From contig NZ_VLLA01000006.1 of the NCBI RefSeq assembly GCF_007830635.1, forward strand, positions 223,102-287,101: a stretch of DNA of 64,000 nt, read 5' to 3'. Of this stretch, positions 1-10,614 are shown in pieces. Source of the stretch: Bradyrhizobium huanghuaihaiense (lineage in GTDB: Bacteria > Pseudomonadota > Alphaproteobacteria > Rhizobiales > Xanthobacteraceae). A model generated the notes under the pieces. The model was given only the letters and a program-made list of their open reading frames with translations. It was not told where the DNA came from and did no database searches. The position numbers were made by a program, and so were the translations under genes. How positions within the stretch are numbered: position 1 is the stretch's first letter; the number at the start of each line of letters is the position of its first letter.

Positions 1-2685
1 CGGCAGACGGATGGTGAGGACCGCGCCGCGCCGGTCATTGCGGTTGGCGGCCGAAATCGTGCCGCGCATGGCTTCGACGAAGCCGCGGGAGATGGCGAGC
101 CCGAGGCCCGTGCCGGGACGGACATGATCGCCCTTCTGCGCCCGGTAGAACTTGTCGAACACGCTCTCGAGCTCGTCAGGCGCAATGCCGTCGCCCTCGT
201 CGGCAACCTCCAGCACCACCTGATCGCGCTCGCGTCGGCTCCGGATCGAGACGGTGGTGTCGGGCGGCGAATATTTCGCTGCATTGTCGAGCAGGTTGAA
301 CAGCACCTGCTCGAACAGCACGGCGTCCAGCTGGAGCATCGGCAGATCGGCGGCCAGCATCAGCTCGACCTTGTGCGCGGTCAGGATCTTGCTGGCACGG
401 CGCAGCGCGCTGCCGATGATCTCGCCGAGATCGTGCAATGCGGTGTTGGGCACGATGGCGCCGGACTCGAGCTTGGTCATGTCGAGCAGATTGGCGATGA
501 AGCGGTTGAGCCGCTCGGACTCGTCGATCACGGTGGCGAGCAGGTCGCGCTTCTCAGTGTCGGACAAGGCACCGGCGAGATCGCGCATGGTCGAGGCCGC
601 GCCCAGCACGGAGGCGAGCGGCGTCTTCAGGTCATGCGAGATCGAGGTCAAGAGCGCCGAGCGCAGCCGCTCGGATTCGACGGTGCGCTTGACGCGATCC
701 ATGTCCTCGACCAGCAGCACGCGCTCGATCGCGAGCGCGCCCTGGTCGACCAGCGCGTCCAGCAGCCGGCGTTGATCCGGCGTCAGCAGCGGGCCGGTGC
801 GGTCGTCGTCGATGCCGATGACGCCGATCGGGCCGCGCCCGGTGCGCATCGGCAGGAACAGCCGCTTTGCCCCCGGCAAGGTGTCCGAGCCGCGACCCGC
901 CGTACGATCGTTGCTCCAGGCCCAGTTGGCGGCGGCAAGATCGGCCTGGTCGAGTTCATCCTCCGGCGGATAGCCGGATTTGACCGTCAGCAGGCCCTCT
1001 TCCGGCAGCAGCAGCACCACACGGACCTTCAGCATCAGCGCGATCTGATAGGCCGTCGCCCACAATACGTCGTCGAGGGTAGCGGTGCCGGCGAGCTTCC
1101 GGCTGAAGGCATAGAGCTGCTCGGTGGTCCTGATGCGGCCGATGGCAGTGTCGGCTTGCGTGCGCACGCGTCCCGCAACGTTCGACACCACGAACGCAAT
1201 CAGCATGAAGAAGAAGAACGCCGCGACATTGGTTGGATCGGTGATGGTGAACGTATAGACCGGCGGCAGGAAGAAGAAGTTGTAGGCCAGCGACGCAGCA
1301 ACACTCGCAAGCAGCGATGGCCACAGTCCGTAGCGCACGGCAACGGCCACCACCGCGGTCAGGAACATCAGGTCGACGTTCTCGACGCCGAAATACGGCT
1401 TGATGGCCACGGCGGCAGCAAGGCCAGCCGCGGTGATCCCAAGCGCCATCAGATAGGGACGCGCATCGAACGGCTCGGACCGCGCCGCGGTCTGCACCGC
1501 CGTCTTGGGCGCCGCCTCTTCGGCGAGCTCGTCGCCCGGAATGACGTGAACGCTGATATTGCCGGCGCGGCGCACCAGATCATGCACGACAGAGCCGCGC
1601 GTCATCTCGAACCAGCGCGAGCGGGTCGACTTGCCGATCACGATCTGGGTGACGTTGTTGCCATGGGCGAAGTTGATGACGTCGTCGGCAATGCGGCGGC
1701 CGACGGCGGGAATGGTCAGCGCCTCGCCGCCCAGCGCCTCCGCGAGCCGCAGCGTATCGGCGAGGCGATCGCGCTCCTCGTCGGACAATTGCAGGGATCG
1801 CCGGGTCTCGATCGAGATCGCGGTGAAGGGTGCATGCAACCGATCGGCCAGCCGCTTGGTGTAGCGGACGAGGCCAGCCGCGCGTGGATCTTCGCTGACG
1901 CAGACGAGGATACGCTCGCCCGCGGCCCAGGGGCCGGCGATCGCATTGGCCTGCATGTGGGTGAGCAGCTGCTCGTCGACCCGTTCGGCCGTCCGCCGCA
2001 GCGCGAGCTCGCGCAGCGCGGTCAGATTGCCGGGCGAGAAATAATGCTCCAGCGCCCGCTCGGCCTGTTTGGGGACATAGACCTTGCCCTCCCTCAACCG
2101 CTGGATCAGATCGTCAGGCGTGAGATCGATCAGCTCGATGGCGTCGGCACGGTCGAAGACCGAATCCGGCACGGTCTCGCGCACCCGGACATGGGTGATC
2201 TGGGCGACGACGTCGTTCAGGCTCTCGATGTGCTGGATGTTGACGGCGGTGTAGACGTCGATGCCGTGGGACAGCAGCTCCTCGACGTCGAGATAACGCT
2301 TGGGATGGCGGCTGCCGGCGGCATTGGTGTGGGCGAGCTCGTCGACCAGCGCGATTTGCGGCCGGCGCGCGATCACGGCGTCGAGGTCCATCTCCTCGAC
2401 GATCTGGCCGCGGTAATCGAGCCGCTTGCGAGGGACGACTTCGAGCCCGCGGACCAGCGCCTCGGTCTCGGCCCGGCCATGGGTCTCGACGAAGCCGACC
2501 ACGACGTCGATGCCGGCCTTACGCCTGGCATGGGCGCTCTGCAGCATCTCGTAGGTCTTGCCGACGCCGGGCGCGGCGCCGACGAAGATCTTCAGCTTGC
2601 CGCTCGCGCTTTCCTCCCGCCGCGCAGCTTCCAGCAGCGCCTCGGGAGACGGACGTTGTTCGGGATCGCGGCGCTCTCGGACCAT
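1..2685 (-). CDS. kdpD: KdpD osmosensitive K+ channel sensor histidine kinase (3' end beyond window)
   Basis: Membrane sensor kinase that activates the kdp operon through KdpE under K+ limitation. The reading frame starts at ATG 2685 (MVRERRDPEQ) and stays open to base 1, giving 895 codons. KdpD is usually about 900 aa, so only a few C-terminal residues are missing. Visible in order: KdpD domain with Walker A GAAPGVGKT (36-44) and the DELAHTN motif, a USP-like domain, a DUF4118 membrane block, a GAF-like region, the HisKA phosphoacceptor in SHDLKTPL (His about 684), and the HATPase N-box NLLDNAAKYSP. The last residues read RAVLTIRLP, typical of the kinase end. It lies 40 bp after kdpC. kdpE is not in the window and would be expected just beyond base 1. 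Confidence 0.95.
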   Translation of the reverse strand, partial: MVRERRDPEQRPSPEALLEAARREESASGKLKIFVGAAPGVGKTYEMLQSAHARRKAGIDVVVGFVETHGRAETEALVRGLEVVPRKRLDYRGQIVEEMDLDAVIARRPQIALVDELAHTNAAGSRHPKRYLDVEELLSHGIDVYTAVNIQHIESLNDVVAQITHVRVRETVPDSVFDRADAIELIDLTPDDLIQRLREGKVYVPKQAERALEHYFSPGNLTALRELALRRTAERVDEQLLTHMQANAIAGPWAAGERILVCVSEDPRAAGLVRYTKRLADRLHAPFTAISIETRRSLQLSDEERDRLADTLRLAEALGGEALTIPAVGRRIADDVINFAHGNNVTQIVIGKSTRSRWFEMTRGSVVHDLVRRAGNISVHVIPGDELAEEAAPKTAVQTAARSEPFDARPYLMALGITAAGLAAAVAIKPYFGVENVDLMFLTAVVAVAVRYGLWPSLLASVAASLAYNFFFLPPVYTFTITDPTNVAAFFFFMLIAFVVSNVAGRVRTQADTAIGRIRTTEQLYAFSRKLAGTATLDDVLWATAYQIALMLKVRVVLLLPEEGLLTVKSGYPPEDELDQADLAAANWAWSNDRTAGRGSDTLPGAKRLFLPMRTGRGPIGVIGIDDDRTGPLLTPDQRRLLDALVDQGALAIERVLLVEDMDRVKRTVESERLRSALLTSISHDLKTPLASVLGAASTMRDLAGALSDTEKRDLLATVIDESERLNRFIANLLDMTKLESGAIVPNTALHDLGEIIGSALRRASKILTAHKVELMLAADLPMLQLDAVLFEQVLFNLLDNAAKYSPPDTTVSIRSRRERDQVVLEVADEGDGIAPDELESVFDKFYRAQKGDHVRPGTGLGLAISRGFVEAMRGTISAANRNDRRGAVLTIRLP

Positions 2686-2725
2686 GTTGTCAATATAATC
2701 ATCTGCGCACCGCGAGCCTAGACCG

Positions 2726-3331
2726 CTACTTGGCGGCAGTGCGATCCAGCGCGAGGTTCAGCGCCAGTACGTTAACGCGGGGTTCGCCGAGCAAGCCGAA
2801 CAGACGGCCCTGGACGTTGGCAGCCACGATCTGCTTCACAGCGTCCTGCGGCATATTCCGGGCCTTGGCGACGCGCGGCACCTGGAATTCCGCTGCCTCC
2901 GGCGAGATGTCCGGATCGAGGCCGCTGGCCGAGGTGGTGACCAGATCGACCGGCACGGAAGCATTCGGATTTTCGCCCCTGAGCTTGTCCACATCCTCCT
3001 TCAGCCGGTCGGCCAGCGCCTTGCTGGTCGGTCCGAGATTGGAGCCGCCCGAATTGGCGGCATTGTAGGGCGCCGAAACCGTCTTGGTCGAATCATTCGG
3101 GTCTGGCGCCAGCGTCGCCGAGGGGCGGCCGTGGAAGTATTTGTCGTCCTTGAACTCCTGCCCGATCAGGGCGGAGCCGACCACCTTGCCGTCCTTCTCG
3201 ATCAGGCTGCCTTGCGCCTGCGCCGGAAAGATCGCCCCGGCGATGGCGGTCATTGCGAGCGGATAGGCCAGCCCCGTGATGGCGGTGAGCACCAGCAAGA
3301 GGACGATGGCGGGGCGGATTTCTCTGAGCAT
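2726..3331 (-). CDS. kdpC: KdpC, K+-transporting ATPase subunit C
   Basis: Single-pass subunit that assists K+ and ATP binding in the KdpFABC pump. 201 aa from the ATG at 3331 ([10 protein letters not shown]); an upstream in-frame extension to 3430 runs through a dispersed repeat and is rejected. It has an N-terminal membrane helix (residues about 8-30), then the family segments [23 protein letters not shown] and [12 protein letters not shown] followed by QVPRVA. The length is normal for the family. It is separated from kdpB by a 107-bp gap filled by a palindromic repeat, whereas the rest of the operon is tight. Confidence 0.95.
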   Translation of the reverse strand: MLREIRPAIVLLLVLTAITGLAYPLAMTAIAGAIFPAQAQGSLIEKDGKVVGSALIGQEFKDDKYFHGRPSATLAPDPNDSTKTVSAPYNAANSGGSNLGPTSKALADRLKEDVDKLRGENPNASVPVDLVTTSASGLDPDISPEAAEFQVPRVAKARNMPQDAVKQIVAANVQGRLFGLLGEPRVNVLALNLALDRTAAK

Positions 3332-3351
3332 GTGTTTTCTCCGATTTCTTC

Positions 3352-3435
3352 CGTCATTGCGAGGAGCGAAGCGACGAAGCAATCCAGGGCTTTCGACCGC
3401 GGAGGCATCTCTGGATTGCTTCGCTCGCAATGACG
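3352..3435. repeat. Dispersed palindromic repeat (CGTCATTGCGAG family), copy 1
   Basis: The ends CGTCATTGCGAG and CTCGCAATGACG are perfect inverted repeats, and inner arms (GAAGCAATCCAG and CTGGATTGCTTC) also pair, so the unit can fold into a long hairpin. It fills the gap between kdpB and kdpC inside the operon. Related copies lie at 21071-21150 and 59176-59298. This type of short dispersed element is common in Bradyrhizobium-like genomes (general knowledge). Confidence 0.9.
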
Positions 3436-3438
3436 GCG

Positions 3439-5562
<2,124 letters not shown>

Positions 5563-5578
5563 TCCGAACAGTCAGAAG

Positions 5579-7282
5579 TCAGAACACTTGGCCGGCGTTC
5601 ATCGCGAGCTGCTCGACGATCGGGCCGAGCGCGAGCGCCGGGAAGAAGGTGAGGCCACCGATGATCAGGATCACGCCGACGACGAGGCCAACGAACAGCC
5701 CGCCGGTGGTCGGGAACGTGCCGGCCGACGGCGGAACCGACTTCTTGGCCGCGAGCGAGCCCGCGATCGCCATCGCCGGAACGATCATGAAGAAGCGGCC
5801 GACGAACATCGCCGATGCGAGCGTGAGGTTGTAGAAGAAGGTGTTGCCGGTGAGGCCTGCGAAGGCCGAGCCGTTGTTGCCGGTCGCCGAGGTGAAGGCG
5901 TAGAGCACCTCGGTGAAGCCGTGTGGGCCGGCATTCGCCATCGAGGCGACCGCCGCCGGATAGACCACGCCGACCGCGGTCCAGCCGAGATACATCAGCG
6001 GCAGCACCAGGATCGCGAGCATCGCCATCTTGACCTCGCGCGCCTCGATCTTCTTGCCGACATATTCCGGCGTGCGGCCGACCATCAGGCCCGCGACGAA
6101 GATCGCGAGCACGACGAACAGCAGCATGCCGTAGAGGCCGGCGCCGACGCCGCCGATGATGATCTCCCCGAGCTGCATGTTGATCAGCGGAATCATGCCG
6201 CCGAGCGCGGTGAAGCTGTCATGCATGGCATTGACCGCGCCGCAGGACGCAGCCGTCGTGATCACGGCGAACAGCGAGGAGGCGACGATGCCAAAGCGGA
6301 CTTCCTTGCCCTCCATGTTGCCGCCGGCAAGGCCCAGAGCGTGGAGCGTCGAGGTGCCGTTCGCTTCCGCCCAATAGGTCACAGTGACGCCGGCGACGAA
6401 CAGCACGCCCATCACGGCGAGGATCGCCCAGCCCTGGCGCTGGTTGCCGACCATGCGGCCGAACACATTGGTGAGGCCAGCGCCGATCAGGAAGATCGAC
6501 AGCATCTGCACGAAGTTCGACAGCGCGGTCGGGTTCTCGAAGGGATGGGCAGCATTGGCGTTGAAGAAGCCGCCGCCGTTGGTGCCGAGCATCTTGATCG
6601 CGACCTGCGAGGCGACCGGGCCGACCGCGATGGTCTGCTTGGCGCCTTCGAGCGTCGTCGCCTCGACATATGGCCCGAGCGTCTGCGGAATGCCCTGCCA
6701 GACCAGGAACAGCGTGTAGACGACGCAGATCGGCAGCAGCACGTAGAGCGTGGTGCGGGTGACGTCGACCCAGAAATTGCCAACCGTGCGCATCGAGGCG
6801 CGCGAGAAACCGCGGATCAGGGCAACTGCGAGCGCGATGCCGGTGGCCGCCGACAGGAAGTTCTGGTGCGTCAGGCCCAGCATCTGCACGAGATAGGAGA
6901 TCGTGCTCTCGCCGCCGTAGTTCTGCCAGTTGGTGTTGGTGATGAAGGAGATCGCGGTGTTGAAGGACAGATCTTCGACGACCGCGCCCTGGCCGGCGGG
7001 ATTGAACGGCAGCACGGCCTGGAGCCGCATCACGCCGTAGATGATGAGGAAGCCGCCGACATGGAACAGCAGCATGGCGACCGTATAGGTCAGCCAGTGC
7101 TGCTCGCGTCTCTCGTCGACGCCGGAAATCCAGTAGATGCCGGCCTCGATGGGGCGCAGCACCGGCGACAAGAACGTGCGCTCACCGTTGAAGACGCGCG
7201 TCATGTAGCCGCCGAGCGGTTTTGTGAGCGAGACGATGATGACGCAGAAGAGAATGATCTGGATCCAACCGATCATAGTCAT
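5579..7282 (-). CDS. kdpA: KdpA, K+-binding and translocating subunit
   Basis: Channel-like K+-selective subunit of KdpFABC. 567 aa ([10 protein letters not shown]), highly hydrophobic with about ten membrane segments and the selectivity-type loop [20 protein letters not shown] near the middle. Related pore-loop segments such as [13 protein letters not shown] and [13 protein letters not shown] are also visible. The length matches the usual 560-600 aa. The start lies 4 bp after the stop of a 34-aa hydrophobic ORF, and an AAGGG ribosome-binding site sits inside that ORF, suggesting translational coupling. Confidence 0.97.
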   Translation of the reverse strand: MTMIGWIQIILFCVIIVSLTKPLGGYMTRVFNGERTFLSPVLRPIEAGIYWISGVDERREQHWLTYTVAMLLFHVGGFLIIYGVMRLQAVLPFNPAGQGAVVEDLSFNTAISFITNTNWQNYGGESTISYLVQMLGLTHQNFLSAATGIALAVALIRGFSRASMRTVGNFWVDVTRTTLYVLLPICVVYTLFLVWQGIPQTLGPYVEATTLEGAKQTIAVGPVASQVAIKMLGTNGGGFFNANAAHPFENPTALSNFVQMLSIFLIGAGLTNVFGRMVGNQRQGWAILAVMGVLFVAGVTVTYWAEANGTSTLHALGLAGGNMEGKEVRFGIVASSLFAVITTAASCGAVNAMHDSFTALGGMIPLINMQLGEIIIGGVGAGLYGMLLFVVLAIFVAGLMVGRTPEYVGKKIEAREVKMAMLAILVLPLMYLGWTAVGVVYPAAVASMANAGPHGFTEVLYAFTSATGNNGSAFAGLTGNTFFYNLTLASAMFVGRFFMIVPAMAIAGSLAAKKSVPPSAGTFPTTGGLFVGLVVGVILIIGGLTFFPALALGPIVEQLAMNAGQVF

Positions 7283-7286
7283 GGCA

Positions 7287-7391
7287 TTAACCCTTCAGAC
7301 CTTGTGTCCGGCGCAAAAGCGGCAGGAGCATCGCAAGCAGGCCGGCGACGAGCGCGGCGTCCGCCAGCAGCAATTCGAGAAGCAGCAGCAC
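7287..7391 (-). CDS. 34-aa hydrophobic ORF between kdpF and kdpA
   Basis: GTG-started ORF ([20 protein letters not shown], then a short basic tail). It starts 3 bp after the kdpF stop and ends 4 bp before the kdpA ATG, so it fills the gap between them exactly. It would form one membrane helix with a positively charged C-terminus (RRTQGLKG). No clear ribosome-binding site precedes the GTG, so expression would rely on coupling with kdpF. I do not recognise it as a named Kdp subunit. It could be a real accessory peptide or a chance open frame. Confidence 0.4.
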   Translation of the reverse strand: MLLLLELLLADAALVAGLLAMLLPLLRRTQGLKG

Positions 7392-7394
7392 GGG

Positions 7395-7484
7395 TCAGAA
7401 CCGTTCCGGCCGCAGCAGCGCGTAGGTGAGGTAGACCAGAAGGCCAAACGAGACGGCGCCGGCGAGCGCATAATCGAAGATCAT
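7395..7484 (-). CDS. kdpF: KdpF, small stabilising subunit
   Basis: 29-aa single-helix membrane peptide (MIFDYALAGAVSFGLLVYLT, ending ALLRPERF) that stabilises the KdpABC complex. The sequence pattern with the LLRPERF end is typical of KdpF. The start is ATG 7484 with a GAGGGAG ribosome-binding site just upstream. It lies directly upstream of kdpA, as in most kdp operons. Confidence 0.92.
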   Translation of the reverse strand: MIFDYALAGAVSFGLLVYLTYALLRPERF

Positions 7485-7495
7485 GGTGTGCTCCC

Positions 7496-7579
7496 TCACA
7501 GCCGTTCGCAGGCATAGGTGTAGCCGATCGCGAGGGCGAAGAAGACGAAGCCCAGCGCCAGCATCAGAATGTCCATCAT
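7496..7579 (-). CDS. 27-aa membrane peptide at the head of the kdp operon
   Basis: ORF of 27 aa (MMDILMLALGFVFFALAIGY, ending TYACERL) with a good GAGGAG ribosome-binding site 7-8 bp before the ATG pair at 7579/7576. One hydrophobic helix fills nearly the whole protein. It ends 11 bp before the kdpF start, so it is the first gene of the kdp transcript. From memory, similar short ORFs occur upstream of kdpF in other alphaproteobacteria, but no function is known to me. Confidence 0.75.
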   Translation of the reverse strand: MMDILMLALGFVFFALAIGYTYACERL

Positions 7580-7745
7580 GGCGATACTCCTCAATACGAG
7601 ACGATATCCGGCGTTGCCTGTCTCCGGATTCTCGGCAGGCCGCTTGCTGCAAGCAAATGCAACACGTGTCTCTCCCGGCCGGGAACTTCACCGCGCTGAA
7701 GTGCCATTGCGCACATAGGTTTTCGAGATGGGGCCTATGGCGACG

Positions 7746-7763
7746 TTATAGGAATCTCATAAA
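7746..7763 (-). promoter_or_regulatory. Putative KdpE binding site upstream of kdp
   Basis: On the minus strand it reads TTTATGAGATTCCTATAA, an imperfect direct repeat (TTTAT and CCTAT offset by 11 bp, one helical turn, as OmpR-family regulators prefer). It resembles the E. coli kdp operator as I remember it (TTTATAC followed by TTTACA). It is 167 bp upstream of the first kdp ORF. Three more copies occur on the plus strand. Confidence 0.65.
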
Positions 7764-7986
7764 GGCCGGCACGTCGTGCCATCCATCATGTGACACCGAC
7801 AACGCATTCCGGGAGCACGCGCTTTGCAAGCCGTGCAGCGACGCAATCCACCGACGCTCTTGCTTCTCGTTGGTACGGCAGGCGACGGCCAAGGTCTTTT
7901 CAAAACGCCCTGCCTCCATAAGCCACCACCTTCGGCGGAGACGGCCGCCGCGAATCTGTCGGTCCTATCGGGAAGAATCCGGGCAC

Positions 7987-8004
7987 TTATGAAATCCCTA
8001 TATC
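7987..8004 (+). promoter_or_regulatory. KdpE-like box before the 154-aa gene
   Basis: CTTATGAAATCCCTATAT, matching the kdp-side box (TTTATGAGATTCCTATAA) at 14 of 18 positions. It lies about 93 bp before the ATG at 8097. The two plus-strand boxes farther down have the same distance to their genes (99-105 bp). Confidence 0.55.
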
Positions 8005-8096
8005 TCTCGCCCGATCCCCATCTCGTTTTCAAACACCCTTCCAGCCATCTTGGAGAGGCCGGCCGACTGACCGACGCCAATTCCAGGAGGCCTGAC

Positions 8097-8561
8097 ATGA
8101 CCGCCGTTCTCCGTCACAACGATCCACCATCGCTCAGTGCGCGCCTTCGTCACGCGCAGGCAATGACCCGGCCGTTGATGCTCGACATCATCCTAGCCTG
8201 CCGGCGCTTCCCGTCGCTCGGCCAGAGCGAACGCACCGCGCGCGTCATGCGCCTGATCGATGCGGAGGCCTGGACCGATGCGGCGCTGGCGCTGATGGAG
8301 CTTGAGCTGCCGCTGTGGCAGATCCGGCGCATCGCCTATGACGAGGGCGAATGGCACTGCGCGCTCTCGCGCGAGCGCGAATTGCCGGACTGGCTGGACG
8401 CGGCGGTCGAGGCACACCATGCCGACCTCTCGCTCGCTTTGCTGTCGGCGTTCATCGAGGTGCAGGCGTTGGCCGTAGAGGTATCGCGGCCAAGCGTTCC
8501 CACTGTGCGCCCTGCCCCCGATTTGCTCTACGAACCGGTTGCCTGCGAGAACTTCAGCTAA
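8097..8561 (+). CDS. Hypothetical protein, 154 aa, candidate KdpE-regulated
   Basis: The start ATG 8097 is chosen because AGGAGG lies 6-8 bp upstream; a longer in-frame extension to 7824 crosses the regulatory region. The protein is soluble, acidic and helical (ARLRHAQAMTRPLMLDIILA, then LIDAEAWTDAALALMELELP and LWQIRRIAYDEGEWHCALS), with no signal peptide and no motif I recognise. It is the first gene after the divergent kdp control region and is preceded by a KdpE-like box, so a role in K+ limitation is possible (inference only). Confidence 0.75.
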   Translation: MTAVLRHNDPPSLSARLRHAQAMTRPLMLDIILACRRFPSLGQSERTARVMRLIDAEAWTDAALALMELELPLWQIRRIAYDEGEWHCALSRERELPDWLDAAVEAHHADLSLALLSAFIEVQALAVEVSRPSVPTVRPAPDLLYEPVACENFS

Positions 8562-8583
8562 GCCGGCCGGACAGGTTCGCGTC

Positions 8584-8862
8584 TTGCCGCAATCGTCGAA
8601 CACATCGCGGGCTCTAAGCCCGGCGCGGGTGATCGCGCGCTTTGCCGTCCGCGTCGTCCTCCTCGGAGCGTTTGCAGCGTTCGGCAGCATCGGCTTCGGC
8701 CGCAGCCTCGCCACCCTGCTCTTGATGTCGATCATCCTCTGCGCCGCCGTCGCGATCCTGCGGCGCGAGCGGCTGTTTGGCGCCGTCCTCAATCATTGGG
8801 ACGAATGCGCAGCATTCGGCGCGCTGTTCGCGCTGGTTCATCTTGTCAACGCGCAAAGCTGA
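8584..8862 (+). CDS. Hypothetical membrane protein, about 92 aa
   Basis: Small protein with two to three hydrophobic stretches (VIARFAVRVVLLGAFAAFGS, SLATLLLMSIILCAAVAIL, ECAAFGALFALVHLVNAQS) separated by a basic segment RRERLFG. The start is uncertain: TTG 8584 is given, TTG 8539 would overlap the preceding gene, and GTG or ATG codons further in are also possible. It lies just after the 154-aa gene on the same strand and ends 9 bp before the next KdpE-like box. No family recognised. Confidence 0.6.
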   Translation: MPQSSNTSRALSPARVIARFAVRVVLLGAFAAFGSIGFGRSLATLLLMSIILCAAVAILRRERLFGAVLNHWDECAAFGALFALVHLVNAQS

Positions 8863-8871
8863 ACAGGAAGC

Positions 8872-8889
8872 TTTATGAGCTTCCTATGA
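8872..8889 (+). promoter_or_regulatory. KdpE-like box before the 84-aa gene
   Basis: TTTATGAGCTTCCTATGA, identical to the kdp-side box except near the middle and at the end. It is followed 105 bp later by the start of the 84-aa gene at 8995. Confidence 0.6.
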
Positions 8890-8994
8890 GATCGCCGCAG
8901 CGCCTCACTCGAAATCATATTCGCTTGAACAGATATTGATCGAACGGTTGCGGGCCCGCGCCCGCCGCCGCTGTCAATCGGAAGGAATATGTCA

Positions 8995-9249
8995 ATGAAG
9001 CTCGTCGAACCTCCCTCGTGCAGCTCCCTCTCGACCGTCGTCTTCATCGGCCGCAACCGCAGGGGGCAATGGGTCGCGCAGGAGCAGAACGGCCTCTATG
9101 GCGGCCTGTTCGTCAGCCGCGCCCAGGCGGTCAAATACGCGCTGTTCGAGAACGGACAGCATCCCGAGACCATCGTCGAGCTGCCGCGCGAGATCGAGCT
9201 CGACATGGGCAAGCGCCCCGACATCATCGTCTCGCAGCGCGCCGCCTGA
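8995..9249 (+). CDS. Hypothetical protein with FIGRN-type small domain, 84 aa
   Basis: The start ATG 8995 is preferred over ATG 8989 because the AAGGA ribosome-binding site is 7-8 bp before 8995 but only about 1 bp before 8989. The core reads VFIGRNRRGQWVAQEQNG, then GGLF and a segment ending ELDMGKRPDIIV. The same core occurs in the 128-aa protein at 10931-11317 (FFIGRNRAGLWVAREANG, GGLF), so the two are paralogs. Soluble, no signal peptide. Preceded by a KdpE-like box and followed 24 bp later by the DapA-like gene. No named function known to me. Confidence 0.8.
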   Translation: MKLVEPPSCSSLSTVVFIGRNRRGQWVAQEQNGLYGGLFVSRAQAVKYALFENGQHPETIVELPREIELDMGKRPDIIVSQRAA

Positions 9250-9273
9250 GCCGGCGCCAACAGGCGACATACC

Positions 9274-10191
9274 ATGTTCATCCCGCCCTCAGCCTGGTTC
9301 ACCGGCTTCATTCCGGACCTGCCGACACCGTTCGACGCGGCTGACGCGATCGATGTCGAGGCGTTCGCCGCGCTCTGCGAGCGCCAGGTCGCAGCCGGTG
9401 TGCCCGCAATCGTGGTCTGCGAGACGGCCGGAGAAGCGCCAACGCTCTCCCCGGCCGAGCAGGAGCTCGTCATCCGCACCGCGGTCGACGTCGCCCGCGG
9501 CCGCGTGCGGGTCATCGCCGGCGCGGTGTCGAATGCCACCAGCCATGCCATCGCACTTGCGCGGCGTGCGGAGGCGGCCGGCGTCGACGCCGTCATGGCG
9601 GTGGTGCCCGCCTACAACAAGCCGATGCAGGAGGGCATGCTCGCGCATTTCCGCGCCATTGCCGACGCGATCGGCCTGCCCGTGATCCTGCACGACGTTC
9701 CCTCCCGCACGCTGCGCCCGCTTGCCGACGAAACGCTGCTGCGGCTCGTCGAGTCCCGCCAGTTCGTCGGCCTGTGCGACGCAAGCGCCGACATCACCCG
9801 CCCGATGCGCCTGAACCGGCTGCTGCCGGCCGGCTTTCGCCTGCTCTCCGGCGACGACGTCACCGCCTTCGGCACTATCGCGAGTGGCGGCGACGGCGCG
9901 ATCTCGGAAATCTCCAACATCGCGCCCGATCTGTGCCGCATGATCTTCTCGCAAGTCAGGCAAGGTCGCCTGCAGTCGGCACGTTACCTGCACAAGCGTC
10001 TCATGCCACTCGTCACCTGTCTCTCCAAGGACAGCCCGGCGGCGCTCAAGAGCGCGCTGAGCGTGCTGGGCCTGATGTCGCCGGCGACAAGGCTGCCGAT
10101 CGTGCCGCTGGACGCGGCCGCACAGAGGGAGGTGGTGCGCGCCTTCGCCGCGATCGCTGACGAGGAGCTGATCGACAGCGTCGGCGCCTGA
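9274..10191 (+). CDS. DapA/NAL-family protein lacking the Schiff-base lysine
   Basis: 305-aa TIM-barrel protein of the dihydrodipicolinate synthase/N-acetylneuraminate lyase superfamily. Family landmarks are the GTTGE region (here CETAGEAPTLS, residues about 50-60), the tyrosine motif AYNKPMQEG, and HDVPSRT. In the position of the family GIKEATG motif the protein reads GLCDASA, so the catalytic lysine is replaced by Cys168. The second threonine of GTTGE is also changed to Ala. It is therefore probably not a normal class I aldolase. It may have another activity or a binding role. It is co-directional with the preceding FIGRN-domain gene (24-bp gap). Confidence 0.88.
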   Translation: MFIPPSAWFTGFIPDLPTPFDAADAIDVEAFAALCERQVAAGVPAIVVCETAGEAPTLSPAEQELVIRTAVDVARGRVRVIAGAVSNATSHAIALARRAEAAGVDAVMAVVPAYNKPMQEGMLAHFRAIADAIGLPVILHDVPSRTLRPLADETLLRLVESRQFVGLCDASADITRPMRLNRLLPAGFRLLSGDDVTAFGTIASGGDGAISEISNIAPDLCRMIFSQVRQGRLQSARYLHKRLMPLVTCLSKDSPAALKSALSVLGLMSPATRLPIVPLDAAAQREVVRAFAAIADEELIDSVGA

Positions 10192-10218
10192 CACCTCGCG
10201 CAGTCGTTCGGATCTCGC

Positions 10219-10614
10219 ATGCCTCCATCAGTCGAAGACCATCACAGGCTGCTCCGCGCCTGGCAGCTGGCAGTGCTGCGCTTTGCCGTGACGCGAAGCG
10301 AGTCCGACCGGGTCAATGTTACCGCGCTCGCGGCCGAGCTCGACCGTCTCGGCGGCCAGCGCAGCGGCGAGGACTCGCTGCACTTCTTCCGGCGCACCAG
10401 CTCCCATCTCTGCGCGGCGATCTGCGGCCAGCGGCAGGACGCGGAAGCAACCCTGGACCGTTTCTGCAAGCAGATCGACGAGCCGCGGCTGCAGCTTGCC
10501 TTCGCCGCCGCCGTCGGCCTCGCGCGATCGAAGCCGGCACGATCCAAGCCGCAACCGAAACGCGACCCGAACCTCTTCAGAGGACTGCCGGCGCGGCCGC
10601 CGGCGCCTTTATGA
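10219..10614 (+). CDS. Hypothetical protein, 131 aa
   Basis: Soluble basic protein from ATG 10219, 27 bp after the DapA-like gene. It has a helical N-terminal two-thirds (DHHRLLRAWQLAVLRFAVTR, then LDRLGGQRSGEDSLHFFRRT) with two cysteines, and a low-complexity tail rich in Lys, Pro and Arg (SKPARSKPQPKRDPN). Its stop codon lies inside the next KdpE-like box. No family recognised. Continuity with the preceding genes suggests one operon. Confidence 0.7.
   Translation: MPPSVEDHHRLLRAWQLAVLRFAVTRSESDRVNVTALAAELDRLGGQRSGEDSLHFFRRTSSHLCAAICGQRQDAEATLDRFCKQIDEPRLQLAFAAAVGLARSKPARSKPQPKRDPNLFRGLPARPPAPL

Larger units (their letters stand above)
7580..8096. promoter_or_regulatory. Divergent kdp / 154-aa gene intergenic region
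   Basis: About 520 bp with no convincing gene. Open frames here on both strands have no family features. It contains two copies of the KdpE-like box, one on each strand (7746-7763 minus, 7987-8004 plus), so it probably carries divergent promoters for kdp and the plus-strand small-protein cluster. Confidence 0.6.

Noticed and set aside
124..2721. 865-codon open frame on the plus strand
   Set aside because: Antisense shadow of kdpD, which has all family motifs on the minus strand. Composition is His/Gln/Arg/Asp-rich, typical of high-GC shadows.
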